A stretch of 64,000 nt of DNA from an uncultured Lysobacteraceae bacterium (GCA_902825775.1 CADECF010000012.1:1-64000); one strand, 5' to 3'. Counted from the stretch's first letter, positions 43,923 to 53,368 are shown. A program made the numbers and translations. The notes: a model not told the origin generated them from the sequence alone.

Positions 43923-44672
43923 ATGAGAATGGCTAGTTTGTTTCTCCTTTCCTGGCTCGGGATCACGTTCGTGGCGTCGGCCACAGAACCGCTGACGGCT
44001 GCAGAAGTCGAAAGGCTTCCACTGAATCTTCTCGCGGAGAGAACTCTTGGCGAGGCTGGAAAATTGATGATGGATGTGGAGCGTCCAAAATCGAAGCTTA
44101 GCCGCGCAGAGATTAGATTCTTCAGCTATGCATTCACAACAGGAAGTCAATACGGTATTTGCGGTTCAAAATGGGTCACGCTTGGTTTTGATGAAAGTGG
44201 GAGGATTAACTCGATAGATAGTGAGCCACGATATGGCGTCGAGGCTTCGATTTACACAGATCAGAAGCAGTGGACATACGACGAATATGACTCCTTGTGC
44301 GGCGCAGTAAAAAGCACTCGCGCTTACTTCCCCGCCCCAGATGCGCAGTCTGCATTAACTATATCTGCTTACCTGGATCTGCTGGCCGAAAAAGGGCCAT
44401 CAAAACCGACTGATTACGCGTTTGAGTGTTCTGGATCTTGCGCCAAAATTGAGCCTAAAAATTACATAAAGAGCATCGAGCTCAGCAATATTTCAAGTGC
44501 TGATACGATCGATTGTGATAAAGAGAGTCCGTATGAAAAGTGCTACAGACTAACATTGCAAGGAGATCCGCCAGGGCTGTTTCCTAGAGAACTGAGAATA
44601 TATGGCCGCATGCGTATGAACGAAGTAACTATTACGCGGGTTAAGCTTTGGGTTGGCGCTACATATTATTGA
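43923..44672 (+). CDS. Exported hypothetical protein
   Basis: A 249-aa protein with AGGAGG upstream of ATG 43923 and a signal peptide (MRMASLFLLSWLGITFVASA). Eight or so cysteines (for example YGICGSKW, SLCGAVKS, FECSGSCAKIE, IDCDKESPYEKC) suggest disulphides in the periplasm. No family recognised. It stands between two copies of the same palindromic element and downstream of the RHS gene; an immunity role would be guesswork. Confidence 0.65.
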   Translation: MRMASLFLLSWLGITFVASATEPLTAAEVERLPLNLLAERTLGEAGKLMMDVERPKSKLSRAEIRFFSYAFTTGSQYGICGSKWVTLGFDESGRINSIDSEPRYGVEASIYTDQKQWTYDEYDSLCGAVKSTRAYFPAPDAQSALTISAYLDLLAEKGPSKPTDYAFECSGSCAKIEPKNYIKSIELSNISSADTIDCDKESPYEKCYRLTLQGDPPGLFPRELRIYGRMRMNEVTITRVKLWVGATYY

Positions 44673-44691
44673 TGCTGATGCGATAGGGCCG

Positions 44692-44773
44692 TAAGTTGGG
44701 GTGAAACCCCAACATGGTTTGGTTCCATACGCTACTGCCGTGAGATGGCTATGTTGGGTTTCACCCCAACCTA
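44692..44773. repeat. Palindromic element TTGGGGTGAAACCCCAACAT-type, copy 2
   Basis: Arms TAAGTTGGGGTGAAACCCCA and the inverted ATGTTGGGTTTCACCCCAAC; the core GTGAGATGGC is shared with copy 1 at 43783-43861. One base is missing in the right-hand G-run relative to copy 1. Confidence 0.9.
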
Positions 44774-44904
44774 CCTCGCTTAGCGTCGCTGGCCAATCTG
44801 CTATCGGCAAAAAAATGGTGATTCTCCGACTTAACTCGGTAGACCACATTTATGGCTCGACTATCTCATTGCGGAGGAATGTCAGTTAGTGCGACCCTTT
44901 CCTT

Positions 44905-46551
44905 ATGAGCCGAACGCCAGGCCGAAACCTGCCATGTCCTTGTGGTAGCGGCAAGAAGTTTAAACATTGCCATGGTGGCCCCAATGCAGACTACGAGAAA
45001 TTGATATCTCGTGGCGCGGCCGAAGCTCAGCGTCAGGCAGCCATCCATCGTCTGCAAAGTGAGCGGCAACAGGGGCTAGGACGAGGCATCATTTCCGCCG
45101 ACGCTAATGGCACCCGCATCGTCATAGCCGGAAAGCGCAAATGCTGGGGAGTATGGAAGACATTCCACGATTTCCTTTATGCCTACATCGTTGATGTTCT
45201 AGGAAGAGAGTGGTTTCAGGCCGAGGCAATTAAAGGCCCCGATCTCCGCCATCCAATATTGAAGTGGCATGAGCAACTGGTGGCCCTATCTAAGGCTCAA
45301 CCCATGGCTGCGGGCGATGTAAAACAAGTCCGAATGACTGGCGCTGTCAGTGCCTATCTGACCTTGGCCTATGACCTTTACACCTTGGAACACAATGCTG
45401 ATCAGGCCCAAACACCGGGTATCCAGGATCGTCTGCTCCGCCGATTGAAGCGACCAGACCAGTTTGTGGGTGCTCGATACGAGACCCGAGTGGCGGCCAT
45501 GTTTCTTCGGGCAGGGTTCAATCTGATTTGGGAGGACGAAACGGATCGCTCTTCAACCCATTGCGAGTTCACTGCAACTTATCCCAAGACGGGTAGGAGC
45601 TTCTGGGTCGAGTGCAAGATGCGCAACCAAAGCTCGAGCGGTAAATCCCAATCTGGCTTCGGAAAGTTCGTTGGCCTGGTCAGTGATGCACTACGCAAGC
45701 AGACAGAGGCGGAGCGGCTGATCTTCGTTGACATTAACACTCCGGCCAAGCCGCGCACCGCCGGCAGTTATTACGATTGGCGAACGGCAGCTGTGAGCGA
45801 TCTCCGGCGCTTTGAGGGCAGCAAGTCGGCGCAAGGTCTGCCCAACGCTCTAGTATTCATCACCAACTTCCCGGACCACCATCACTTGAATGAAGTTGTC
45901 GCCGACGCCGGGGCAATCCTGGAAGGGTTCAGGATCAACGAATACCGAACGGGGCAGCTCACTACCCTTCGACAGAAGATCGAGCAGAGAGAACGATACC
46001 TCGAGGTCGAGGCGTTCTTCGCATCAATGGTTGAGCATGTCGACGTGCCATCTACATTCGATGGCGAAATTCCGGGTTTGAATGAGCAGCGCCTTCTAGT
46101 TGGACGCCGGTATCAAATGGACGATGGCCAGATAGGCGAATTGGAAGATGCCTGCGTGGACGAGCAAGACGGAAAGGTCTGGCTAATAATGCACCTGGAA
46201 AATGGCCAGAGGGCGACTTACCGAAACCAGCTTACCGATGCAGAGTTCGCTGCTTGGAAGCGCTATCCGGAGACGTTCTTCGGCGATGTTCGCCAACCGC
46301 AGCATAATGTTGAAGATCCGATAGAAATATTTGACCGGTTGCTTGCTGTCTACGCGCAAACACCCAAGGAACGGCTGTTGGAGCTCATGGCGCCCAACCC
46401 CGGACCCAATCGCGACGCTTTGGCTCTCTTGGAACAGCCAGCGCTTGCAAAGCTATATGCCGAGGGCATTACCAATTCAATGCTGCAGCAAGCTGGGCCG
46501 CGACCTGTTCCTGTCAATATGCAGCGAATGCGCAAGCCTCCTAATAGATAA
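44905..46551 (+). CDS. SEC-C zinc-motif protein with PD-(D/E)XK nuclease-like domain
   Basis: A 548-aa soluble protein. Residues 8-24 are a SEC-C zinc motif, PCPCGSGKKFKHCHG. A middle region resembles a restriction-endonuclease fold: RYETRVAAMFLRAGFNLIWE (E193), HCEFTA (E221) and SFWVECKMR (E236-x-K238). The C-terminal 200 residues include a strand-rich part and no known domain. Composition is less GC-rich than the host. It could be a nuclease of a defence or repair system; cleavage activity is inferred from residue spacing only. Confidence 0.7.
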   Translation: MSRTPGRNLPCPCGSGKKFKHCHGGPNADYEKLISRGAAEAQRQAAIHRLQSERQQGLGRGIISADANGTRIVIAGKRKCWGVWKTFHDFLYAYIVDVLGREWFQAEAIKGPDLRHPILKWHEQLVALSKAQPMAAGDVKQVRMTGAVSAYLTLAYDLYTLEHNADQAQTPGIQDRLLRRLKRPDQFVGARYETRVAAMFLRAGFNLIWEDETDRSSTHCEFTATYPKTGRSFWVECKMRNQSSSGKSQSGFGKFVGLVSDALRKQTEAERLIFVDINTPAKPRTAGSYYDWRTAAVSDLRRFEGSKSAQGLPNALVFITNFPDHHHLNEVVADAGAILEGFRINEYRTGQLTTLRQKIEQRERYLEVEAFFASMVEHVDVPSTFDGEIPGLNEQRLLVGRRYQMDDGQIGELEDACVDEQDGKVWLIMHLENGQRATYRNQLTDAEFAAWKRYPETFFGDVRQPQHNVEDPIEIFDRLLAVYAQTPKERLLELMAPNPGPNRDALALLEQPALAKLYAEGITNSMLQQAGPRPVPVNMQRMRKPPNR

Positions 46552-46898
46552 AATCAAAAACAGAGGCCAGAGTACGTTTTTCTAACTCAACGACCTTGCT
46601 GCCTCAGGTGCCAGCAATTGCTTTGCAGACCTAAGCATGTCCAGGCTGTCGAGGTGCTCAGCAAAGTAATGTGCCGTGCGATCGCAAATGAATCGACGCG
46701 GGATTTGTGATTTTTTGTTTTCAATGGCCGCAGCGGCGATGTAATTCCGTCTTGATTCGCGTCGATCAGCTGTGGGGGTGGTCGATACGCCGGTCGCTTT
46801 CCAATACTCTCCCGGAAGGCGGCCGGCGGCTTTTTGGGTTGATGCATGCAAAGCGATTGGCTCTTCCTAAACGCAGGCCGCTCCCTTAGGGTGTCGCG
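46552..46898. other. Island edge without a clear gene
   Basis: About 350 bases. At 46565-46583 stands GGCCAGAGTACGTTTTTCT, a near copy of the motif at 5956-5973. A minus-strand frame 46582-46851 reads 89 aa with a plausible but unrecognised end (HYFAEHLDSLDMLRSAKQLL) and could be a decayed gene. Composition returns to host-like toward 46898. Confidence 0.4.
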
Positions 46899-48137
46899 AT
46901 GACCGACACCGCCGCCTCCGCAATCACTCCGATTCCTGTCGCCGAACGCTACGACCTGGTCGATGCCTTGCGCGGTTTCGCCCTATGCGGCGTGCTGCTG
47001 GCCAATCTGTCGGCATTCTCGTTATACGAATACCTCGCCCAGCCCGCGCAAGCGGCGTTGCCGACGGCGGACTTCGACCGGATCGCGAAGCACGCGCTGG
47101 AGTGGCTGCTGACGCATAAAGCCGTGACCGTGTTCTCGATTCTGTTCGGGTTCGGCTTCGCGATGCAACTGGAGCGCGCCGAAGCGCGCGGCGGCGACGG
47201 ATTGCGCGTATTCGCGCGGCGCATGGCGGTGCTGCTGGCGATCGGCGCGCTGCATTCGGCGTATTGGTGGGGCGATATCCTGTTCGTGTACGCGTTGGCC
47301 GGATTCGCACTGATCCTGTGCCGGAAATGGCCGTCGCGATGGCTGATCTGGGGCGGCTTCGCGATCGCATTGGCGGGCACCACAGCGGTGCGCGCGTGGT
47401 TCGCGTCGGTCTCCCGCGCCGGACCCTTGTCGCGGCAGGAAGTGATGACGCAGGCCTTCGATGCATTGTCCGAACCGAGTTTGGCATCGGCTTTCGCGGG
47501 CAATGCGGGGCTGCTGCAATGGTGGTATCCGCTCGGCGGACTGATGCTGGTGTTGTTTTCGCTGGGCCGGTTCATGCTCGGCTACTGGGCCGGACGCCAT
47601 CGCCTATTGCAGGCGCCCGCGCAGCATGTGCCGTTGCTCAAGCGCATCCTCGCCTGGACGTTACCGCTGGGTTTGTTGACCACCGCATTGCAATTCTGGG
47701 CCGAGCCGGTGCGTGCGGCATTGCCGTGGCTGAGCAAGAGTTTGAGTGTGCATGTGTGGATGGCGCTGGTCGCGTTCGCCGGACCGCTGCTGCTCGGCAT
47801 CGCGGTGGGCACGATTTTCGTATTGCTCTACCTGCGCGCCGGGTGGCAGCGATGGTTGCGTCACTTCGCGCCGGCCGGACGGATGGCGTTGACCAACTAT
47901 CTGATGCAGACGGCGGTGTGCAGCGCGATCTTCTATGGCTATGGGTTGGGCATCGGCCCGGGCTACGGCACGATCGCGTGGTTCGCGGTCTGGGCGCTGC
48001 TGTTCTCCGCGCAGATGGTGTTCAGCCGGTGGTGGCTGATGCGTTTTCGCTTCGGGCCGATGGAATGGTTGTGGCGCAGCCTGACTTACGGGCGTTTGCA
48101 GCCGATGCGGTCGGCGGCGGTGCTGGTATCGCGTTGA
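46899..48137 (+). CDS. DUF418-domain membrane protein, YeiB-like
   Basis: A 412-aa protein. RYDLVDALRGFALCGVLLANL is the opening typical of DUF418/YeiB proteins. About eight membrane helices follow, with VFSILFGFGFAMQLERAEARG and GRMALTNYLMQTAVCSAIFYGYG, the conserved late block of the family. Transport of an envelope precursor has been suggested for the family; no substrate is known. Confidence 0.9.
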   Translation: MTDTAASAITPIPVAERYDLVDALRGFALCGVLLANLSAFSLYEYLAQPAQAALPTADFDRIAKHALEWLLTHKAVTVFSILFGFGFAMQLERAEARGGDGLRVFARRMAVLLAIGALHSAYWWGDILFVYALAGFALILCRKWPSRWLIWGGFAIALAGTTAVRAWFASVSRAGPLSRQEVMTQAFDALSEPSLASAFAGNAGLLQWWYPLGGLMLVLFSLGRFMLGYWAGRHRLLQAPAQHVPLLKRILAWTLPLGLLTTALQFWAEPVRAALPWLSKSLSVHVWMALVAFAGPLLLGIAVGTIFVLLYLRAGWQRWLRHFAPAGRMALTNYLMQTAVCSAIFYGYGLGIGPGYGTIAWFAVWALLFSAQMVFSRWWLMRFRFGPMEWLWRSLTYGRLQPMRSAAVLVSR

Positions 48138-48162
48138 ATCGGCGCGGATGAAAAAATCAAGA

Positions 48163-48226
48163 GCGTGCGGATGAATCCGCACCTACATATTTTTCGGCTT
48201 TTGTAGGTGCGAATTCATTCGCACGC
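48163..48226. repeat. Inverted repeat between convergent genes
   Basis: GCGTGCGGATGAATCCGCAC with CTACA, and TGTAGGTGCGAATTCATTCG with CACGC, form a long imperfect hairpin whose loop contains ATATTTTTCGGCTTT. It lies between the DUF418 gene and the convergent TesA gene and can terminate both. Confidence 0.75.
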
Positions 48227-48237
48227 TTTCACCCGCC

Positions 48238-48930
48238 TCATTTCAGCAGTGGCTCCAGCGCCGTCCACACATGGTCGCGCAGCTTCGGCTGCGCTGCAGC
48301 GACCGGGTGCAGGTTGTCGTTCTGGAAATTGGCGCGATCGGTGGCGATGGGTTGCAGCAGGAACGGCAGCAGGGCGACGTCGAACTGCTTGGCCAGCGCG
48401 GTGAAGTTGCGTTCGAAGCCCTGCGTGTATTCGGGCCCGTAATTGGGCGGAATGCGCATGCCGATCAACAGCACCTTGGCGCCTACCGACTGCGATGCGC
48501 CTATCATCCGCGCCAGGTTGACCTTGGTTTCGCGCAAGGGCAGTCCGCGCAAGCCGTCGTTGGCGCCCAGTTCGATCACCACCACCGACGGTTTGTGCCT
48601 GACCACCGCATCGACGATCCGTGCGGAGCCGCCGGCGCTGGTTTCGCCGCTGATGCTGGCATTGACGACGCGCCATCCGGGCCGGGTCTTGGCGATGCGG
48701 TCGGCGGTCAGCGCGACCCAGCCTTGCGCGGCGTCCAGGCCGTAGGCGGCCGACAGCGAATCGCCCATCACCAGCACGGTGCGCGTAGTCTCGTTTGCGG
48801 GCGCGGCCGCTTGCGCGCGCGCCGCCTGCGCGTACGCGGCGGGGGCCAACGCCAGGAGCAGGACGGCAAGACTTCCGGCCCATTGAAGCGGCCCGCGGGA
48901 TGCCGCATATCGTCGATTATTAAGACCCAT
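48238..48930 (-). CDS. tesA: GDSL lysophospholipase/arylesterase TesA-like
   Basis: A 230-aa periplasmic hydrolase. The start at 48930 gives a basic N-end and a signal peptide (WAGSLAVLLLALAPAAYA). SGNH motifs: VLVMGDSLSAAYG (catalytic Ser), INGETSAGG-like SISGETSAGG, VVIELGANDGLRGLP, and DNLHPVAAAQP with the catalytic Asp and His. Divergent from the YbbA/YbbP-type ABC transporter genes 46 bases away, as in many proteobacteria. Confidence 0.92.
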   Translation of the reverse strand: MGLNNRRYAASRGPLQWAGSLAVLLLALAPAAYAQAARAQAAAPANETTRTVLVMGDSLSAAYGLDAAQGWVALTADRIAKTRPGWRVVNASISGETSAGGSARIVDAVVRHKPSVVVIELGANDGLRGLPLRETKVNLARMIGASQSVGAKVLLIGMRIPPNYGPEYTQGFERNFTALAKQFDVALLPFLLQPIATDRANFQNDNLHPVAAAQPKLRDHVWTALEPLLK

Positions 48931-48976
48931 TAATGACGTCTCCCGAAAATAGAGCCAGGTAAGCATAAGGATGATC

Positions 48977-49684
48977 ATGGCCGATTCCATCGGACTGCAA
49001 GCTGAAGTGAAGCGGGCGCAAGCGATGCAGGTGACCGGTTTGGGCAAACGGGTGCCGTTGCCTGGCGGCGAATTGACCATACTCGAAGACATCGGTTTCG
49101 CGATCGATGCCGGCGATACGGTGGCGATCGTCGGCGCCTCCGGTTCGGGCAAGAGCACCTTGCTGTCGCTGATGGCCGGCCTCGACACGCCCAGCAGCGG
49201 CGCGGTGACGCTGGACGGGCAGCCGATGTCGGCGCTGGACGAGGACGGTCGCGCGCGCGTGCGCAGCGAAAAGGTCGGCTTCGTGTTCCAGAGTTTCCAG
49301 TTGCTGCCTTCGCTGACCGCACTGGAGAACGTGATGCTGCCGCTGGAACTGCGCGGCGATGCCGACGCGGAAACGCCGGCCCGTTCGATGCTGTCGAAGG
49401 TCGGTCTGGGCGAACGCCTCGGCCATTATCCGCGCCAGCTGTCCGGCGGCGAGCAGCAGCGCGTCGCGCTGGCGCGCGCTTTCGTCACGCAGCCATCGTT
49501 GCTGTTCGCCGACGAACCCACCGGCAACCTCGACACGCATACCGGGCAGGCGATCATCGAATTGCTGTTCGACATGAACCACGACGCCGGCACCACGCTG
49601 GTATTGGTCACGCATGACGAACACCTCGCCTCGCGCTGCAGCCGCGTGCTGCGCTTGGACAGCGGCCGGCTGGTGCAAGCGTGA
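48977..49684 (+). CDS. ybbA: ABC transporter ATPase, YbbA/LolD-like
   Basis: A 235-aa ATPase with Walker A GASGSGKST, Q-loop VFQSFQLLPSLTALENV, signature LSGGEQQRVALARAF, Walker B LLFADEPTGNLD and the H-loop LVTHDEHLA. The family belongs to the MacB/LolD branch. ATG 48977 has AAGGA five bases upstream. It overlaps the permease start by four bases (GTGA), so they form one transporter, next to tesA. Confidence 0.9.
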   Translation: MADSIGLQAEVKRAQAMQVTGLGKRVPLPGGELTILEDIGFAIDAGDTVAIVGASGSGKSTLLSLMAGLDTPSSGAVTLDGQPMSALDEDGRARVRSEKVGFVFQSFQLLPSLTALENVMLPLELRGDADAETPARSMLSKVGLGERLGHYPRQLSGGEQQRVALARAFVTQPSLLFADEPTGNLDTHTGQAIIELLFDMNHDAGTTLVLVTHDEHLASRCSRVLRLDSGRLVQA

Positions 49685-52230
49685 ACATGCCCGGCAAAGC
49701 CCGCACGGCGAATCTGTTCGGATTGGCCTGGCGGCAATTGCGCCGCGATCTGGCCGCAGGCGACATCCGCATCCTGCTCGCTGCGCTGGTGCTGGCGGTG
49801 GTCGCGGTGACCGCGGTCGGCTTCATCACCGACCGCGCCGAGCGGGCGCTGGCGATCGAGGCCAACCGCTTGCTCGGCGGCGATGCGGTGGTGCGCGGCG
49901 ACGCGCCCATCGCAGGCACGATCCGCGACGCGGCCAACGCCGCCGGCCTGCAGCGCACCGAAACGGTGGAATTCCAGAGCATGATCCGCGCAGGTGCGGG
50001 CGATGCGGCCAATCTGCGGTTGGGCGATCTGCGCGCGCTCGGCGCGGGATTCCCGTTGCGCGGCAGTTTTCGCATCGCCGACGGTGCGGGCGAACGCGAT
50101 GCCGGCGTCATTCCGTCGCCGGGCACGGTGTGGATGAGCCGCGCCGGCGCCGACACGCTCGGCGCGACGCTCGGCGACGACATCGGCATCGGCAATTCCA
50201 AGTTGCGGTTGTCGGCGTTGGTGGTGCAGGAGCCCGATGCCGCGCTGGATTATTTCAACGTCGCGCCGAAAGTGTTCCTCAATCTTTCCGATCTGCCGGC
50301 GACGGGCCTGGTGCAGGAAGGCAGCCGCATCCGCTATCGGATGGTCGTCGCTGGCGAAAGCGGCGCGGTGGAGAAGTTCGTCAAGACGGCGCGGCCCGCA
50401 CTCGCGCGCGGACAACGTTTGGAGACCATCGGCGAAGCGCGCCCGGAAATCCGCTCCGCGCTCGATCGTGCGGGCCGATTCCTCGGATTGGCCGCGCTGG
50501 TATCCGTCGTGCTCGCCGCGATCGCGGTGGCGATGGCCGCACGCCGCCATAGCGAACGCCACTTGTCCGGCGCAGCGGTGATGCGTTGCCTAGGCGCGAG
50601 CCAGCGTACGTTGGCAAGCATCCATATCGGCGAAATGGTGCTGCTCGGCCTGATCGCCAGCAGCATCGGCGTGCTGATCGCATTCGGCCTGCAGTGGGCG
50701 GTGGGCCACTGGTTGGCCCAGACGATGCAATTGTCGATTCCGCCCGCGGGGTGGCTGCCGGCGCTGCAAGGTTATATCGTAGGCATGGTGGTGCTGCTCG
50801 CTTTCGGCGCGCCGCCGGTGCTCGCGCTGCGGCGCGTGTCCGCCTTGCGCGTGTTGCGCCGCGATCTGGACGCGACCGAACCGAGCGCATGGCTGGTGGC
50901 GTTGGCAGGTTTCGCGGGGCTGGCCGCATTGCTGTGGTGGAAGGCGGGTTCGGCGACGCTCGGCAGCGCGATGTTGATCGGCATCGCCGCGACGCTGGCG
51001 GTGCTCGCGCTGCTGGCTTGGCTGCTGATCGTGGCGGTGCGCCGGTTGCGTTCGCGGCTGCGCGGCAGCCTCCGTTATGGATTGGCCAACGTCAGCCGCC
51101 GCGCCCGCACCAGCATCGCGCAGGTATCGGCCTTGGGCCTGGGGTTGATGGCGCTGTTGCTGCTGACCTTCGTGCGTACCGATCTGCTGGACCGCTGGCA
51201 GTTGTCGCTGGCCGAGAACGCGCCCAATCGTTTCATCATCAACGTGCAGAGCGACCAGGTGCAACCGGTGCGCGACTTCATCGCATCGCAAGGCGTGCCC
51301 GCGCCGACGCTGGTGCCGATGATCCGCGGCCGCCTGGTCGAGCTCAACGGCAAGCCGACCCGCGGCGCCGATTACGCGAACCGCAGCGGCGATCCGGATC
51401 AGGACCGCGAATCGCAGCGCCGCGCCGACCGCGAATTCAACCTGTCGGTCGCGGACGCCTTGCGCGACGACAACAAAGTGGTGGCCGGCAAGTTCTGGAG
51501 CGGCAAGCCGGCGGCTCCCGAATTGTCGGTGGAAGAGCGCTATGCGCAATCGCTGGGCTGGAAGATCGGCGACCGCGTCGCTTTCGACATCGCCGGGCAG
51601 AAGTTCGAGGCGCCGATCACCAGCCTGCGCAGCGTGGAATGGGAAAGTTTCCGTCCCAACTTCTTCGTGATCGCATCGCCCGGCGCGCTCGACGGCTTCC
51701 CCGCCAGCTACATCACCGCGGTCAGCGTGCCGCCGGAAAAGACGCGCTTCACCGCGTCGCTGGTGCAACGTTTCCCCAATCTGTCGGTGATCGACGTGGA
51801 TGCCGTGCTCAAGCAGGTGCGCAACACCGGCGACCAGGTATCCAAAGTCGTGCAGGTGGTGTTCTGGTTCTCGCTGGCCGCCGGCGTGCTGGTGTTGCTC
51901 GCGGCGATCAGCGCCAGCCAGGACGAACGCCTGCTCGAAGGCGGCGTGATGCGCGTGCTGGGCGGCAGCCGCCGGCAATTGCGGTTGGCGCAGGCCTCGG
52001 AGTTCGCGGCGATCGGTTTGTTATCGGGATTGGTTGCGGCGATCGCGGCGTCGGTGTTGTCGGGCGTCGTGGCCACACGCGTGTTCGATTTGCCGTGGGA
52101 GCCGAACTGGACGTTGGCGGCGGTCGGCGGCGGTTTGGGTATGCTGGCCGCATTGGTCGCCGGTTTGTTCGCCACGCGCCGCGTGCTGGATGCGCCGCCG
52201 TCGGTGACGCTGCGCGAATTGCAGAATTGA
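49681..52230 (+). CDS. ybbP: FtsX-like ABC permease, YbbP-like
   Basis: An 849-aa permease. One helix near the N-terminus (ILLAALVLAVVAVTAVGFI) is followed by a large periplasmic region, then FtsX blocks with several helices (for example LAALVSVVLAAIAVAMAARRH, VVLLAFGAPPVLALRRVSALRVLRRDL), a second periplasmic region, and a final FtsX domain with GVMRVLGGSRRQLRLAQASEF. The start is GTG 49681 or ATG 49687. It pairs with YbbA; the transported compound is unknown, probably a lipid or lipoprotein. Confidence 0.9.
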   Translation: MNMPGKARTANLFGLAWRQLRRDLAAGDIRILLAALVLAVVAVTAVGFITDRAERALAIEANRLLGGDAVVRGDAPIAGTIRDAANAAGLQRTETVEFQSMIRAGAGDAANLRLGDLRALGAGFPLRGSFRIADGAGERDAGVIPSPGTVWMSRAGADTLGATLGDDIGIGNSKLRLSALVVQEPDAALDYFNVAPKVFLNLSDLPATGLVQEGSRIRYRMVVAGESGAVEKFVKTARPALARGQRLETIGEARPEIRSALDRAGRFLGLAALVSVVLAAIAVAMAARRHSERHLSGAAVMRCLGASQRTLASIHIGEMVLLGLIASSIGVLIAFGLQWAVGHWLAQTMQLSIPPAGWLPALQGYIVGMVVLLAFGAPPVLALRRVSALRVLRRDLDATEPSAWLVALAGFAGLAALLWWKAGSATLGSAMLIGIAATLAVLALLAWLLIVAVRRLRSRLRGSLRYGLANVSRRARTSIAQVSALGLGLMALLLLTFVRTDLLDRWQLSLAENAPNRFIINVQSDQVQPVRDFIASQGVPAPTLVPMIRGRLVELNGKPTRGADYANRSGDPDQDRESQRRADREFNLSVADALRDDNKVVAGKFWSGKPAAPELSVEERYAQSLGWKIGDRVAFDIAGQKFEAPITSLRSVEWESFRPNFFVIASPGALDGFPASYITAVSVPPEKTRFTASLVQRFPNLSVIDVDAVLKQVRNTGDQVSKVVQVVFWFSLAAGVLVLLAAISASQDERLLEGGVMRVLGGSRRQLRLAQASEFAAIGLLSGLVAAIAASVLSGVVATRVFDLPWEPNWTLAAVGGGLGMLAALVAGLFATRRVLDAPPSVTLRELQN

Positions 52231-52244
52231 GATAGCGCTTGTTC

Positions 52245-52317
52245 GTGGGAGCGGCTTCAGCCGCGAGCTCTTGATCTAGTTCCGGCTCGGAAAGCCCGCG
52301 GCTGAAGCCGCTCCCAC
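52245..52317. repeat. REP pair GTGGGAGCGGCTTCAGCC, inverted
   Basis: Arms at 52245-52270 and about 52295-52317 around a loop with GATCTAGTTCCGG. It lies between the ybbP-like gene and the convergent 109-aa membrane protein. Confidence 0.9.
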
Positions 52318-52331
52318 AGGTTCGACTCGTC

Positions 52332-52661
52332 TCAACCCAACCGGCGCGCCGCGAAGTAATAGGCGAGATTGCCCAAGCCGGTCGCGCCCAGCAGCACTGC
52401 GAAAATGCCCGGCGTCGGTTCGGTCCAGCCGAAGGCTTCGATCAGTGCGAAACCGATCGCCAGCGCTACCAGCACCACGCCCCAGCGCAGCGAGCTGTGG
52501 CGGCGGCGCACTTCCTCGCCTTCCAGGATCGAGCGCAGCAATTCCTGCGAGCCGTTGGATTCGACCATCTTGCGGCGCAGATATGCGTCCACGACCGCCT
52601 TGATGGCATAGGTGATGCAGATGAACAGGGTGATCGGTACGAGGATTCCAGGCAGGTCCAT
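52332..52661 (-). CDS. Small membrane protein
   Basis: A 109-aa protein with one helix at the N-terminus (GILVPITLFICITYAIKAVV), a charged middle (RRKMVESNGSQELLRSILEG) and two C-terminal helices (WGVVLVALAIGFALIEAFG, IFAVLLGATGLGNLAYYFA). It is divergent from the ECF sigma gene with about 110 bases between, and may be controlled by it. Function unknown. Confidence 0.75.
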   Translation of the reverse strand: MDLPGILVPITLFICITYAIKAVVDAYLRRKMVESNGSQELLRSILEGEEVRRRHSSLRWGVVLVALAIGFALIEAFGWTEPTPGIFAVLLGATGLGNLAYYFAARRLG

Positions 52662-52771
52662 GGCGGTTTTCCGGGGTTGGGTGGTCTACGGTGCAAGAGA
52701 TACGGCCCGCCGGCGGCCGGTTGCACGTCCGGCAGTTGCAACCGCAGGCCCTCGAGGCGTATCCCGTGCCC

Positions 52772-53368
52772 ATGGACCGCCGTTCCGAGATTGCCCAGGC
52801 CGACCCGTGCGACGACCGCGCGCTGGTCCAGGCCGTGTTGAGCGGTGCGCCCGGCGCTTTCGAGCGGCTGGTGCGGCAATACCAGGGCTTGTGCTGGCAC
52901 ATCGTGCTGCGCATGGTGCGGCATCCCGAGGACGCCCGCGACCTGTGCCAGGAAACCTTCCTGCGCGTGCATCAGTACTTGCACCAATACCGCTTCGATA
53001 GCGCATTGAAATCCTGGATAGGCCAGGTCGCCTATTCGGTCGCCAAGCGGCATCTGGAGCGCAAGCGCATACCGCTGGTCGACAGCCAGGACGAAGAGGG
53101 CGCATCGGTGGTCGAAACAGTCAGCGACGGTTTCGATCTGGAAGGCGATCGCGCCCAGGCGCAGGCCTCGGCGCTGCTGCATGCCGCGATCGACGCGCTG
53201 CCGCCGCTGCAGCGCACGGTGCTGACGCTATATCACTTGGAAGAAATGCCGATCGGCGAGATTTCACGCATCACCGGCCTGGCCGAAGGTACGATCAAAA
53301 GCCACCTGTTCCGCACCCGCAAACAATTGCGCGACGTGCTGGAACCACGGATGGGAGTCGCCGCATGA
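52772..53368 (+). CDS. ECF-type RNA polymerase sigma factor
   Basis: A 198-aa sigma factor from the ATG at 52772. Region 2: FERLVRQYQGLCWHIVLRMV, HPEDARDLCQETFLRVHQYL and SWIGQVAYSVAKRHLERKR. Region 4: IDALPPLQRTVLTLYHLEEM and GEISRITGLAEGTIKSHLFR, the helix-turn-helix for the -35 box. It overlaps the next gene by four bases (ATGA), the usual layout for a sigma and anti-sigma pair. Confidence 0.93.
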   Translation: MDRRSEIAQADPCDDRALVQAVLSGAPGAFERLVRQYQGLCWHIVLRMVRHPEDARDLCQETFLRVHQYLHQYRFDSALKSWIGQVAYSVAKRHLERKRIPLVDSQDEEGASVVETVSDGFDLEGDRAQAQASALLHAAIDALPPLQRTVLTLYHLEEMPIGEISRITGLAEGTIKSHLFRTRKQLRDVLEPRMGVAA

